From Microcystis aeruginosa LEGE 91341 (GTDB lineage: Bacteria; Cyanobacteriota; Cyanobacteriia; Cyanobacteriales; Microcystaceae), in contig NZ_JADEXY010000034.1 of assembly GCF_015206885.1 (NCBI RefSeq), positions 1 to 34,363 on the forward strand: a stretch of 34,363 bases of DNA, written 5' to 3'. The position numbers were made by a program, and so were the translations under genes. Shown here in pieces: positions 26,873 to 34,363 of the stretch. The notes below the pieces were generated by a model. The model was not told the DNA's origin. It did no database searches and saw only the letters and a program-made list of their open reading frames with translations. How positions within the stretch are numbered: the first letter of the stretch is position 1; the number at the start of each line of letters is the position of its first letter.

Positions 26873-27156
26873 AAAAAATAGAAATAAAAAAATTACTTGA
26901 TTTGGTGGGGAATATATACAGAATGTGGTTTACTAGGAGATGGTAGTTTTTCTTGATCAGAATTTAGTACATAAATTGGTACTTAAAACGCTTATCATGA
27001 TGCCTCCTTTTGATTTTGCAAGCCTCTCTATCTCACATCAGTCGTACTCTTATCAACCTCAATTGTCAACATTCCACATTTGCAGTAAGATCAATGCTGT
27101 AAGTCATTCGATTTATCGGCAGGAATTTGTGGCAATTTTCATGAATTAGAGGAAAA
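26873..27156. other. Leader/promoter region of the hph operon
   Basis: 284 nt between the broken toxin and hphA. It holds a dyad AGTAC-N8-GTACT (26966-26983) and a Shine-Dalgarno AGAGGA (27148-27153) for hphA. I found no sigma-70 pair with normal spacing. A 69-codon frame at 26940-27149 shows no protein-like character and is not called. Confidence 0.4.
26966..26983. promoter_or_regulatory. Inverted repeat AGTAC-N8-GTACT upstream of hphA
   Basis: A perfect 5-bp inverted repeat with an 8-nt spacer, about 175 nt before hphA. The half-site spacing resembles a dimeric regulator operator. It superficially recalls the NtcA motif GTA-N8-TAC, but here GTA and TAC are 10 nt apart, so it does not fit NtcA. 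It may be chance. Confidence 0.25.
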
Positions 27157-28335
27157 ATGGAAACTCTTCCTATTAAAATTTCAGATACGACCTTACGAGA
27201 TGGGGAACAACAAGCTGGATTGTTTTTTCCCCATGAAATGAAACAGGAATTTGCTCATTTAATTGCCCAAACAGGGGTGTCTGAGATCGAAATAATGCCT
27301 TGTGTTTGTGATGACGAAACAAAATTAGTCAAAGCTTTAGTAGCACAAGGATTAACGCATCAAATTATTGCTGCCACCCCGCTCAAAAAGGACTTCGTAG
27401 ATATGGCTAAAGACTGTGATCTTGGTCAGATCGTACTTTTTAAAGGGCTTTCTGATCGCTTACTCTTTCTACGCGATCGGGAAATCTCTCAGATGAAAGA
27501 GTTTCAAGGAAAGACCATTGATGATCCCATTCCTGACCACATTATTAACCGAATCCGTCAAAATGCCATTGATGAAATTGTTAACCATTTACGCTATGCA
27601 ACCCAAGAAGCAGGATTAAGGGTAAAATTTGCGATCGAGGATGCCTCAAGGGCCGATTTTGACTTTTTGGTTGAGTGCTTGCGTACCTTCAGTCCTTATG
27701 TTGAACACTGTTACCTCTGTGATACTGTTGGGGTTCTGACTCCCGAAAAAAGTTATATTTGGGTTAACGATCTCTTGCAAAGTACCACAGGGGCCAATCT
27801 GGGGGTACACTACCATAATGATTTAGGTTTAGCTTTAGAAAATACCCTACAATCAGTGATGGCAGGAGCGACCCTAGTTTCGGGAACCTTTGGCGGCATT
27901 GGTGAGCGTTCTGGGAATGTTGCCATTGAACAGGTATTAAACGGCTTAAAAGTTCGCTTTGGCATTGAAGTCGAAGGCATTAACTATGAGGCGATCGCCC
28001 CAGTTCTGGATTATATGGAACAAAAAAGCATTCGTCCTGCCGCTCCTTACTCCCAACAAGCACAACGCCATGAATCTGGCATTCATGTTAAGTCTTTGTT
28101 AAGCGACCCTAAAAGTTATGCCGTGTTGCCCCACAACACAATTGAGATTCTCTTTGGCAAATGGAGTGGTGCCAGCAATTTCCGTTATCTATTTGAAAAA
28201 GAACTCAATCATCCCCAACCCAACGAACAATATGAGAAAATGCGCTCTGTGATCAAAACCTTGGCTGTAGAACAAGAACGATATTTTACCGCCGAGGAGG
28301 TGGTGGAGTTATGGAAAAATGGCATCTTTGAATAA
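27157..28335 (+). CDS. hphA: HphA: benzylmalate synthase (2-isopropylmalate synthase-like), homotyrosine/homophenylalanine pathway
   Basis: 392 residues. It has the DRE-TIM metallolyase signatures: SDTTLRDGEQQAG near residues 9-21 (metal Asp and catalytic Arg), VHYHNDLGLALENTL near 216-230 (HxH metal ligands), and GTFGGIGERSGN. True LeuA enzymes are over 500 residues and carry a C-terminal leucine-sensing domain. At 392 residues this lacks it, so leucine feedback is not expected. In the hph pathway of Nostoc the enzyme condenses phenylpyruvate or 4-hydroxyphenylpyruvate with acetyl-CoA. It is the first gene of hphA-B-CD, which lies divergent from apnA, and it overlaps hphB by 17 nt. Alternatives are a homocitrate- or citramalate-synthase-like enzyme; context strongly favours HphA. 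Confidence 0.88.
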   Translation: METLPIKISDTTLRDGEQQAGLFFPHEMKQEFAHLIAQTGVSEIEIMPCVCDDETKLVKALVAQGLTHQIIAATPLKKDFVDMAKDCDLGQIVLFKGLSDRLLFLRDREISQMKEFQGKTIDDPIPDHIINRIRQNAIDEIVNHLRYATQEAGLRVKFAIEDASRADFDFLVECLRTFSPYVEHCYLCDTVGVLTPEKSYIWVNDLLQSTTGANLGVHYHNDLGLALENTLQSVMAGATLVSGTFGGIGERSGNVAIEQVLNGLKVRFGIEVEGINYEAIAPVLDYMEQKSIRPAAPYSQQAQRHESGIHVKSLLSDPKSYAVLPHNTIEILFGKWSGASNFRYLFEKELNHPQPNEQYEKMRSVIKTLAVEQERYFTAEEVVELWKNGIFE

Positions 28336-29383
28336 ATCATCCTATCGTATCGTTGCCATCCCAGGAGAAGGCATTGGCCCTGAAGTCGTCGAAGCGTCCT
28401 TAACCATTCTGCGCCAAGTTGCCCAACTTGAGGGATTTGCCTTAACTATAGACTATGGCTTGCTCGGTGGCATGGCCCTAGAAAAATTAGGTAGTACTTT
28501 TCCCCCAGAAACTAGCCAACAGTGTGAAGGGTCGGATGGCATTGTTTTTGGGGCAGTGAGTCAAGGGGGACTTCTAGAACTCCGGAAGCACTTCGACTTT
28601 TTTATTAATCTGCGACCCATTCGCAGTTGCCCAAGTCTGTTGCATACATCCAGTCTGCGACCGGAGAAAGTGCAAGCTCTTGATATTTTAATCGTTCGAG
28701 AACTGGTCAGTGGCATCTATTTTGGCGCGGCGGGGCGGGGTACGGATGAAAAGGGGGCCTACGGATATCACACTATGTGCTATTACGATCAAGAAATTCG
28801 TCGTATTGCCAAGGTAGCCCTCCAAAAAGCTCAGGAACGTCGAGGTTTACTTACCGTTGCCCACAAAGAAAATGCCCTACCTCAGATTCCTTGGACTCGA
28901 TTGGTACAAGAGGAAGCTACCAATTTTTCTGATGTGGTGGTGTCCCCAATGCTCGTTGATAACTTGGCCATGCAACTGGTTCTCAATCCCCAACAATTTG
29001 ATGTGATTTTGGCGGGGAATATGTTTGGGGACATTCTCAGTGATATTGGTGGAGCGTTGGTGGGTTCCATTGGATTATTGGGATCAGCCAGTCTCAATGA
29101 CCAGGGTTTGGGGATGTATGAAGCCATTCATGGAACTGCCCCAGATATTGCTGGCAAGGGTATTGCCAACCCTTTGGGTACTCTAGCGGGTTGTGTTTTG
29201 ATGCTACAACAATGGGGAGAAATCAAAGCAGCCCAACGGATTCTTAATGCCCAGGAGCGAATCTTAAGCAAAGGATACCGCACTGCCGATTTGTTCCCTC
29301 AAAACCACGAAACTTTGGTCAATACGGCTACCCTTGTTGACCTATTCCTTGAAGAAATTTCCCTTGAACAACCTACTGAATGA
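28319..29383 (+). CDS. hphB: HphB: 3-isopropylmalate dehydrogenase-like oxidative decarboxylase
   Basis: 354 residues, full length for the LeuB/isocitrate dehydrogenase family. Signs seen: IPGEGIGPEVVEASL at the N-terminus; LRP..... and VRELVSGIYFG in the substrate region; GAYGYHTMCY; the Mg-binding GNMFGDILSDIGGALVGSIG near 232-251; and YEAIHGTAPDIAGKGIANP, the NAD adenosine loop. It should oxidise and decarboxylate 3-(arylmethyl)malate to the 2-oxo-4-arylbutanoate one carbon longer. The start ATG 28319 lies inside the hphA end (17-nt overlap), consistent with coupled translation. A housekeeping leuB is unlikely because the neighbours are a LeuA-like enzyme without regulatory domain, a fused isomerase and the apn operon, but in vitro specificity cannot be read from the sequence. 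Confidence 0.87.
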   Translation: MASLNKSSYRIVAIPGEGIGPEVVEASLTILRQVAQLEGFALTIDYGLLGGMALEKLGSTFPPETSQQCEGSDGIVFGAVSQGGLLELRKHFDFFINLRPIRSCPSLLHTSSLRPEKVQALDILIVRELVSGIYFGAAGRGTDEKGAYGYHTMCYYDQEIRRIAKVALQKAQERRGLLTVAHKENALPQIPWTRLVQEEATNFSDVVVSPMLVDNLAMQLVLNPQQFDVILAGNMFGDILSDIGGALVGSIGLLGSASLNDQGLGMYEAIHGTAPDIAGKGIANPLGTLAGCVLMLQQWGEIKAAQRILNAQERILSKGYRTADLFPQNHETLVNTATLVDLFLEEISLEQPTE

Positions 29384-29395
29384 GGAGTTTAATCC

Positions 29396-31105
29396 ATGAC
29401 TGATGCTAACAAAATCCTGACCCTGGGAAATGATATTAATACTGACGATATTATTCCCGCTAAAAGGGGGACGAACGATGATCCAGACCACTTAAAACAA
29501 TATGCTTTAGAACACATCATTGGCGTGGGAGAACTACTCAAGTATGATCAGATCGAAGCAGGGGATAATTTTGGCTGTGGATCAAGTCGGGAAATTGCCC
29601 CCATTGCCCTCAAAGCGGCTGGAATTAAAAAGGTTAAAGCGCGATCGTTCGCCGAAATTTTCTATCGCAATAGTATTAATATTGGACTACCCTTGGAAAT
29701 TATTGGGGAAACGGAACGCAACCCTGTGGTAGAAGCGATCGCCAACGAGGGCGGCTTAATGGCCTTTAATCAAAAGCGTCGTCAAGGAAAGGTTAAAATT
29801 CCGCCTAGTATTACCCCTGCTCGTCCCATGACCAGAGTAGAAAAGATGTTAGCAAAAGCTTCGGGCAATGATTATGTCAAACCGGGGGAAGGGGTGTTTG
29901 CCAAGATTGATCTGGCTTTATCCCATGACGCGGTGGCTAGTTCGGTCGCGAAGGTATTTTATGACAATTATGGGAAAACTGCCCAATTATGGGATCCACA
30001 ACGGGTGGTATTAGTCGCTGATCACTTTATCCAAATTAATGACATTCGCCTTGATAACAAGGCCCCCGTCATGTACGAGCAGATGGTCAAATTTGCCCAA
30101 GCTCAAGGCTGTCATCTGTTTGATGTCGTGTCTCCAGGGGAAGCGGCGGGTATCTGTCATGTGTTGCTCCCAGAACAGGGATTTATTCGCCCCGGAATGA
30201 TCATTGCAGGAACGGACTCCCATACCTGTACCTATGGAGCTTTAGGAGCCTTTTCCACAGGGGTGGGAACCACAGATATGGCCAATATTTTTGCCATGGG
30301 GGATATGTGGATACGAGTCCCACCCACTTTGGTGTTTGAGTTATCGGGAACCCTTCCTCCTCAGATTAGTGCTAAGGATATTATCTTATTTATTCTGGGC
30401 AAATTGGGCTGTGGGGGAGCCACCAGCAAAGTCATGGAATTTCGTGGCTCGATCATTGAACAATTGCCCTTAGATGAACGCCTGACCTTGGCTAATATGG
30501 CCATTGAATGTGGTGCCATGTGTGGTTTAATTGCGGCGGATGAAGTGACAAACGATTATGTTACCAGTCGCACACCAATCGGGTTTGAAGACGCAATCGC
30601 TGACCCCGATGCCGAGTATGAGGCTATTTATCAATTTGATCTGAGCCATTTGGAACCCCAGGTTGCCCGTCCCCCTAAACCAGATCAGGTGGTTAACATT
30701 ACTCAATTAGAAGATGTTCCTATCACCAAAGCTTTCATCGGCTCTTGTACCGGCGGAAAACTCTACGATCTCGCTCAAGCGGCGGCGGTATTAAAAGATC
30801 GTCAGGTTGCCCAGGGGGTAGATTTATTCGTGGTGCCAGCTTCGATGGAAGTCCGTCAAAAAGCTGAAGAATTGGGCTATCTTGCCATTTTTGAGAAATC
30901 TGGAGCGCAAATCCTCAAATCTGGTTGTGGGGCTTGTATTAACTCAGGAAAGGGAGTGTTAGATAAGGAAGAAACAGGAATCTATGCCACCAATCGTAAT
31001 TTTAAAGGACGCAGTGGCGACCCTACCGCTAAAAACTATTTGGCTTCCCCTAGAACAGTCGCAATTTCGGCTGTCAAGGGAAAAATTACTGCCAATCTTG
31101 ATTAA
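29396..31105 (+). CDS. hphCD: HphCD: fused isopropylmalate isomerase-like dehydratase (small-large subunit order)
   Basis: 569 residues. The N-terminal ~150 residues are the small (LeuD, swivel) subunit: [14 protein letters not shown] and [11 protein letters not shown] near 57-67. After a linker (~[13 protein letters not shown]) comes the large (LeuC) subunit: [15 protein letters not shown] near 271-285, GSCTGG (~450) and SGCGAC (~509-512) with the three Fe-S cysteines. It should isomerise 2- to 3-(arylmethyl)malate through a 4Fe-4S cluster. In most bacteria LeuC and LeuD are separate; a D-C fusion in a single chain is the HphCD trait known from Nostoc. It starts 12 nt after hphB behind a strong GAGGAG site. 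Internal consistency with hphA and hphB makes the assignment firm. Confidence 0.9.
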   Translation: MTDANKILTLGNDINTDDIIPAKRGTNDDPDHLKQYALEHIIGVGELLKYDQIEAGDNFGCGSSREIAPIALKAAGIKKVKARSFAEIFYRNSINIGLPLEIIGETERNPVVEAIANEGGLMAFNQKRRQGKVKIPPSITPARPMTRVEKMLAKASGNDYVKPGEGVFAKIDLALSHDAVASSVAKVFYDNYGKTAQLWDPQRVVLVADHFIQINDIRLDNKAPVMYEQMVKFAQAQGCHLFDVVSPGEAAGICHVLLPEQGFIRPGMIIAGTDSHTCTYGALGAFSTGVGTTDMANIFAMGDMWIRVPPTLVFELSGTLPPQISAKDIILFILGKLGCGGATSKVMEFRGSIIEQLPLDERLTLANMAIECGAMCGLIAADEVTNDYVTSRTPIGFEDAIADPDAEYEAIYQFDLSHLEPQVARPPKPDQVVNITQLEDVPITKAFIGSCTGGKLYDLAQAAAVLKDRQVAQGVDLFVVPASMEVRQKAEELGYLAIFEKSGAQILKSGCGACINSGKGVLDKEETGIYATNRNFKGRSGDPTAKNYLASPRTVAISAVKGKITANLD

Positions 31106-31151
31106 TACTTTTCTGTTGATTGTTACCTATGACTATCGCTCTTCTGGAACT

Positions 31152-31640
31152 CTAGGCAGAAGAGAAATAGGAATTGCGTGGCAAAACATTCTCTAAAAGA
31201 GAATTTATTAATTTATTAAGCAGGGAAAATAACCGACAGAACAAGCCAATTATTTGAGGACTAAAAACAACGACTAACCAAGGTTTTAAGAGATTGAAAT
31301 AACATAAAGGTTGAACAAATAATCGTAGATTATTTAAGATATTTTTCCACCCCTTACCTTGATTCCACCAAGAATGTTTTTTAATTTTTTCCTTAGCTGG
31401 GTTAGCCAAATCTAAATTAGCTTCTTTCGATTCACTTAGTTTTTCTGACTGTAGGCTTACCATTAAGTAAGCACTCATGACTATTTCCCACCATCTTTCA
31501 ATTCGGCTATAGTCAGTTATACCAAATCTGGTTATTAAAGACTGATTATTTATTCCTCCTGGTTCTTCCGAACTTACACTGTAGAAAATTCCCCAAGCTC
31601 CCTCTTTGTCCAGCAATGCTCTAAAGTTGATAAATATCAA
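31152..31640 (-). pseudogene. IS4/IS701-like transposase, C-terminal fragment
   Basis: 162 codons open from a TTG with a stop (TGA) just upstream. The stretch FGITDYSRIERWWEIVMSAYLMVSL followed by a basic region and HSWWNQGKGWKNILNNLRLF resembles, from memory, the C-terminal end of IS4/IS701-group DDE transposases in cyanobacteria, where 'I..WWEIVMSAY.MVSL' precedes the helical tail. The DDE catalytic portion is absent, so the element is dead. It lies 46 nt after the hphCD stop on the opposite strand, marking an old insertion at the end of the hph operon. Family assignment is moderate. Confidence 0.55.
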
Positions 31641-31964
31641 TCTAACAAAAACTCAAAGCCCTAGTATACAAGCTTTACAAGCATGAGTTGTTGATAGTTT
31701 TGCATGACAGGTTCGGTAGAGCCTTCCTCCTTTTGCCTCTTGCCTCTTGCATGAGTGCCTGTCCTGATATGTAGCCTATACTCAACGGATTTAGTATTAC
31801 TCGAAAGTCTGCCCAACCCAATTCATTTTTACTAGGAAAACGCTGGGAGAGTGAACCAGAAAAAGGGAAACTAGATAGCAACTGATATTCTAGTAGTCTC
31901 GGTTCAGACCTAATCGTGTAAGACGTGAGTAAGGGAAACCAGAAAACGCAGTGATGAGCTTCGA

Positions 31965-31997
31965 GAATCCTCACGCTTTTAGGCTGGGGAGTGTCAA
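31965..31997 (+). mobile_element. 3' end of an IS200/IS605-type tnpB element (remnant)
   Basis: The sequence GAATCCTCACGC-TTTTAG-GCTGGGGAGTGTCAA is a degraded form of the motif GAATCCCC-stem-TTTAGG-stem-GGGGAGTGTCAA, which I know from the 3' ends of cyanobacterial tnpB elements (right-end hairpin and omega-RNA 3' part). The upstream plus-strand frame ending ...GKPENAVMSFENPHAF could be the corresponding tnpB C-terminal tail, but no RuvC motif is visible. The stem is imperfect here (CC-CACGC against GC-TGGGG), as expected of a decayed copy. Confidence 0.4.
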
Positions 31998-32006
31998 TCC
32001 TGCGAT

Positions 32007-32053
32007 TGTCCTGACTTGCTGGGGGTGTTTTCCCCTCGTTATCGTCAGGGACA
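32007..32053. repeat. Long imperfect hairpin
   Basis: TGTCCTGAC (32007-32015) pairs with GTCAGGGACA (32044-32053) with one bulged base, and the loop contains GGGG...CCCC (about 32022-32034). It may be part of the neighbouring IS end or an unrelated palindromic repeat. There is no T-run after the plus-strand arm (AAAAAGGGG follows), so it is a poor plus-strand terminator; on the minus strand it lies beyond the rpaA hairpin. Confidence 0.4.
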
Positions 32054-32127
32054 AAAAGGGGCCTCAGCCATAGCCATCAAAACCCAACCGCCGGTCAAAC
32101 CTTCTCAATCTGAAGAGGAGGAGGAAC

Positions 32128-32170
32128 GGGGAAACAATTGTCCCTATTGTCTATCTAGACAATTGCTCCC
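32128..32170 (-). terminator. Hairpin just downstream of rpaA, probable terminator
   Basis: On the minus strand GGGAGCAATTGTC and GACAATTGTTTCCCC pair over about 13 bp with one bulge (plus-strand arms 32128-32142 and 32158-32170), beginning 4 nt after the rpaA stop. There is no U-tract after the second arm, common for cyanobacterial terminators, so it could instead be a 3' stabiliser. Confidence 0.55.
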
Positions 32171-32173
32171 TGT

Positions 32174-32914
32174 TTAAACCGTTGCCACCGATGAATCAAG
32201 CACCACCTGTTCATTGGTGGGTAACTCCAGACAATAACCCGCACCGTAAACGGTTTTAATATAGCGAGGATGACGGGGATCGGGTTCTAGTTTCGTTCTC
32301 AGATGGCGAATGTGAACGCGAATAGTCTCGATATCATCATCGGGATCATATCCCCAGACTTCCTTGAGAATATCACTGGGGGAAACGGTTTGACCGTGAC
32401 GTTGGAGAAGACAGTGGAGTAACTCGAATTCTAGATGGGTTAACTTGACCACACCTTCAAACCAGACCGCCTCAAAACGTTCGGGAACCAGGGTTAAAGG
32501 TCCAAAACTGAGTATTTCTGAGTGTTTAGCTGCTTGGGGAATGCGATCGGTTCGTCTCAGGAGAGCGCGCACCCTAGCTAACATTTCCTCCACCTCGAAA
32601 GGTTTGGTCAGGTAATCATCGGCACCGGCGTTAAAACCTTCCACTTTATCTTGGGTTTGTCCTAAGGCTGTGAGCATCAAAATCGGGATGTCGGCCGTGC
32701 GTTCATCTCGTCGCAAACGCTGACAGACGGTAAAACCATCGACTTTGGGCAACATTAAATCCAGCATGATTAAATCGGGTTGTAACTGGACGGCCAAGGC
32801 CTGGCCTTTAATCCCGTCCTCTGCGGGGTTAACGTCATAACCCGCCATCTCCAAGTTGATGGAGACTAATTCCGCGATTGCAGGATCATCATCGATTACA
32901 AGTATTCGGGGCAT
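32174..32914 (-). CDS. rpaA: RpaA: OmpR/PhoB-family response regulator (circadian output, phycobilisome association)
   Basis: 246 residues. Receiver domain ~1-120 with the acidic pair in VIDDDPA, phospho-acceptor Asp at about 52 (IMLDLMLP), the conserved Thr/Ala in [10 protein letters not shown] and Lys in LTKPFE. A winged-helix DNA-binding domain occupies ~140-235 ([43 protein letters not shown]). The text is closely that of cyanobacterial RpaA (the [20 protein letters not shown] and [14 protein letters not shown] phrases) and is phosphorylated by SasA in the clock output pathway. The gene is a core chromosomal marker, unrelated to the NRPS. It is divergent from ho1 with a 510-nt spacer. A weak Shine-Dalgarno precedes ATG 32914; the start is supported by conserved MPRIL. 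Confidence 0.93.
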   Translation of the reverse strand: MPRILVIDDDPAIAELVSINLEMAGYDVNPAEDGIKGQALAVQLQPDLIMLDLMLPKVDGFTVCQRLRRDERTADIPILMLTALGQTQDKVEGFNAGADDYLTKPFEVEEMLARVRALLRRTDRIPQAAKHSEILSFGPLTLVPERFEAVWFEGVVKLTHLEFELLHCLLQRHGQTVSPSDILKEVWGYDPDDDIETIRVHIRHLRTKLEPDPRHPRYIKTVYGAGYCLELPTNEQVVLDSSVATV

Positions 32915-33424
32915 TACCAGAGTGTTATGACTAAGGGTTTGGGTAGGGGGTTGCTAAATGTGTTCTCGCTGACATCGCAACTATGGCTTTGTCTCTCAAG
33001 GGCTTGAGTTTAGCACAACATAAAGAATCCTGTACTGATTATAAGCATGATTGCTAAATTCGGTTTTAATTTGTGAAATTTTGCTGATCTAAGTCTCCTG
33101 AATGTTAAGAATTAATAAGAAGTGTGAAGAATGTTGCTCGATAATCGATATTAGTGCTAAATCCTAGCCTCTCTCTCCCCAAGATGACCTAGGCAGCAGT
33201 TTTTCACTAATCTTTACAATTTCGCCATCTGGCTCAATACCAGTTTCAACTGGCGGTCAAGTCCTTCTAGAGCTAACTTTTCCCCCTAAGCTCCCCCGGT
33301 GGCACTGTAAAAATTCTTAATAAAATTAGCGATCGATTCAGTTTAATCTACCCAAATAGGCGGTTTTAGTAAGCATCTGTAACGAACCCGATCCATTCTA
33401 CTCATCCAAACAGGTGATCATAAT
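32915..33424. other. Divergent spacer between rpaA and ho1
   Basis: 510 nt without a credible ORF. It holds a consensus TATAAT toward rpaA (33043-33038, minus) and, on the plus side, a Shine-Dalgarno AGGTGA (33412-33417) before ho1. I saw one half-site-like TTTACAAT near 33214 but not the paired direct repeat of a full RpaB (HLR1) site. Confidence 0.5.
33038..33043 (-). promoter_or_regulatory. Candidate -10 element of rpaA
   Basis: Minus-strand TATAAT lies 124 nt upstream of the rpaA ATG. No good -35 box sits at 16-18 nt, as in type-2 or activator-dependent cyanobacterial promoters. Single-box evidence only. Confidence 0.35.
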
Positions 33425-34144
33425 ATGAGCGTTAATTTATCAACTCAACTGCGAGAAGGCACGAAAAAATCTCACACCATGGCAGAAAACGTCGGTTTTG
33501 TCAAGTGTTTTCTCAAAGGTGTGGTGGAAAAAACTTCCTATCGCAAACTGGTGGCTAACCTCTACTTCGTCTATTCGGCCATGGAAGAGGAGATGGAAAA
33601 ACTTCGTAGTCATCCCGTCGTTTCTAAAATCTGTTTTCCCGAACTCAATCGCAAAAATGCGCTGGAACAGGATTTATATTTTTATTATGGTTCCAATTGG
33701 CGCAACGAGATCGCTTTATCTCCCGCAGGTCAGGCCTACGTTGACCGGATTCGGGAAATCGCCACAACAGAACCCGAATTATTAGTCGCCCATTCCTATA
33801 CCCGTTATCTCGGCGATCTGTCTGGGGGGCAAATCTTGAAAAAAATCGCCGAAAAAGCGATGAATCTGGAAACTGGTGGCACAGCTTTCTATGATTTCAA
33901 AGATATTCCCGACGAAAAAGCCTATAAAAACCACTATCGTCAAACCCTCGACGAGTTACCAGTAGATCAAGCCATGGCCGATCGCATTGTCACCGAAGCT
34001 AACGCCGCTTTTGGCATGAACATGAGAATGTTCCAAGAGTTGGAAGGTAATCTGATCAAAGCGATCGGAATTATGCTCTTTAATACTCTCACCCGTCGTC
34101 GCAGCACCGGCAGCACCGAAAGTGGATTGGCCACCGCCGAATAG
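33425..34144 (+). CDS. ho1: Heme oxygenase, biliverdin-forming (ho1)
   Basis: 239 residues, the standard size. The proximal heme ligand His17 is in LREGTKKSHTMAEN, and the distal-helix signature YLGDLSGGQILKK is near residues 128-140. The protein oxidatively opens heme to biliverdin IX-alpha, CO and iron with ferredoxin as reductant, feeding phycocyanobilin synthesis for phycobilisomes. Start ATG 33425 has AGGTGA 7 nt upstream. It is divergent from rpaA and independent of the apn/hph genes. Residue pattern and length are fully in line with cyanobacterial HO1; the short Ser/Thr-rich C-terminal tail (RRRSTGSTESG) is variable in the family. Confidence 0.95.
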   Translation: MSVNLSTQLREGTKKSHTMAENVGFVKCFLKGVVEKTSYRKLVANLYFVYSAMEEEMEKLRSHPVVSKICFPELNRKNALEQDLYFYYGSNWRNEIALSPAGQAYVDRIREIATTEPELLVAHSYTRYLGDLSGGQILKKIAEKAMNLETGGTAFYDFKDIPDEKAYKNHYRQTLDELPVDQAMADRIVTEANAAFGMNMRMFQELEGNLIKAIGIMLFNTLTRRRSTGSTESGLATAE

Positions 34145-34363
34145 TAGTCAAGAAAACCTAAAAAAAACGGAAATTCTAGAATTAGGGTAATGGTCAGCCA
34201 TGATTATTATCTTAATTTCGGAGTTATCCGTTATATTTTTGCTTTTTATTCGGTCGTCAGGATTCAGGAGTCAGGGTGATAGGGTTTTGGGGTGATAGGG
34301 ATTTAGGGGTTTAGGGAAATTTCAGCCAAATGCTCCACTACCCCACACCCCACTTCCCACTAC
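34145..34363. other. Right-edge intergenic region with G-run tract
   Basis: 219 nt after ho1. No terminator with a clear T-run is obvious. It carries six GGG/GGGG runs (34274-34316) including the 11-mer GGGTGATAGGG twice (34274-34284, 34290-34300), followed by a C-rich stretch (CCCCACACCCCAC) at the edge. Such G-rich/C-rich tracts are frequent repeats in Microcystis-like genomes. Confidence 0.6.
34274..34316 (+). repeat. G-run tract, potential G-quadruplex
   Basis: Six G-runs (34274-34276, 34282-34284, 34289-34292, 34298-34300, 34306-34309, 34314-34316) are separated by loops of 4-5 nt, which satisfies the simple G3N1-7 quadruplex rule several times over on the plus strand. It lies about 130 nt after the ho1 stop. 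Confidence 0.6.

Larger units (their letters stand above)
31641..32173. other. Gene-poor stretch with IS remnants between the transposase fragment and rpaA
   Basis: 533 nt. From left to right it holds a TTGCCTC heptamer repeat (31733-31746) among GCATGA-containing sequence, a TnpB-element-like 3' end (31965-31997), a long hairpin (32007-32053) and the rpaA terminator-like hairpin (32128-32170). A 99-codon minus-strand frame at 31675-31974 has no credible protein character and is not called. Confidence 0.45.

Noticed and set aside
26966-26983. NtcA-binding site upstream of hphA
   Set aside because: GTA and TAC are separated by 10 nt rather than 8, and no -10 box stands at the expected distance.
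26940-27149. 69-codon plus-strand frame just before hphA
   Set aside because: Low-complexity, no domain-like pattern, AGGAG almost touching its ATG, and it occupies the leader of hphA; probably chance.
27157-31105. Housekeeping leucine biosynthesis operon (leuA-leuB-leuDC)
   Set aside because: LeuA-like enzyme lacks the regulatory domain, isomerase subunits are fused, and the genes adjoin an NRPS needing homo-amino acids; HphA-B-CD fits better.
31675-31974. 99-codon minus-strand frame
   Set aside because: Runs antisense through the TnpB-like remnant and repeats; residue pattern not protein-like.
33200-33424. RpaB (HLR1) binding site upstream of ho1
   Set aside because: Only one TTTACAAT half-site seen; the second repeat at the required spacing is missing.
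1-34363. CRISPR array or tRNA/rRNA genes
   Set aside because: No regularly spaced direct repeats and no cloverleaf or rRNA-like sequence were found on either strand.

Overview
The window is cyanobacterial chromosome, most likely Microcystis or a close relative. The evidence is a phycobilisome/circadian-type RpaA response regulator next to a cyanobacterial heme oxygenase, many HIP1 octamers (GCGATCGC, e.g. 26097-26104, 28002-28009, 18067-18074), AT-rich coding DNA, and the mix of IS remnants, short repeats and decayed toxin-antitoxin genes usual in bloom-forming strains. The genus is inferred, not proven.

Positions 26019 down to 336 (minus strand) hold an anabaenopeptin-type non-ribosomal peptide synthetase (NRPS) operon. 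The order is apnA (A-PCP-C-A-PCP-E), apnB (C-A-PCP), apnC (C-A-PCP-C-A-NMT-PCP), apnD (docking-C-A-PCP-TE), a small unknown ORF, apnE (ABC exporter), a HisC-like aminotransferase and a SnoaL/NTF2-like protein. Six modules with one epimerase, one N-methyltransferase and a terminal thioesterase match the X1-CO-[D-Lys-X3-Hty-NMe-X5-X6] architecture. Pocket residues read by eye against GrsA suggest: module 1 basic (Arg or Lys), module 2 Lys, module 3 Val/Ile, modules 4 and 5 two very similar homo-aromatic-type pockets, module 6 Ile/Leu-like. This predicts an anabaenopeptin G/H-like product, possibly Hty followed by N-Me-Hty, rather than the commoner Hty-MeAla-Phe forms.

Positions 26020-27156 are a divergent spacer. 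It holds a solitary antitoxin behind a perfect-consensus sigma-70-type promoter, and a RelE/ParE toxin gene broken by a nonsense codon and an 8-bp tandem duplication.

Positions 27157-31105 (plus strand) hold hphA-hphB-hphCD, the leucine-pathway-like chain-elongation cassette that turns (4-hydroxy)phenylpyruvate into the 2-oxo acid precursor of homotyrosine/homophenylalanine. The window therefore carries precursor supply (hph plus a candidate dedicated transaminase), assembly (apnA-D) and export (apnE) together.

Positions 31152-32053 are an insertion-sequence graveyard: a transposase C-terminal fragment and a TnpB-element-like 3' end. From 32174 on the DNA looks like core genome: rpaA (minus) with a strong 3' hairpin, then divergent ho1 (plus). 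The right edge is a G-run tract with G-quadruplex potential. The left edge has the 5' end of a partial minus-strand gene.
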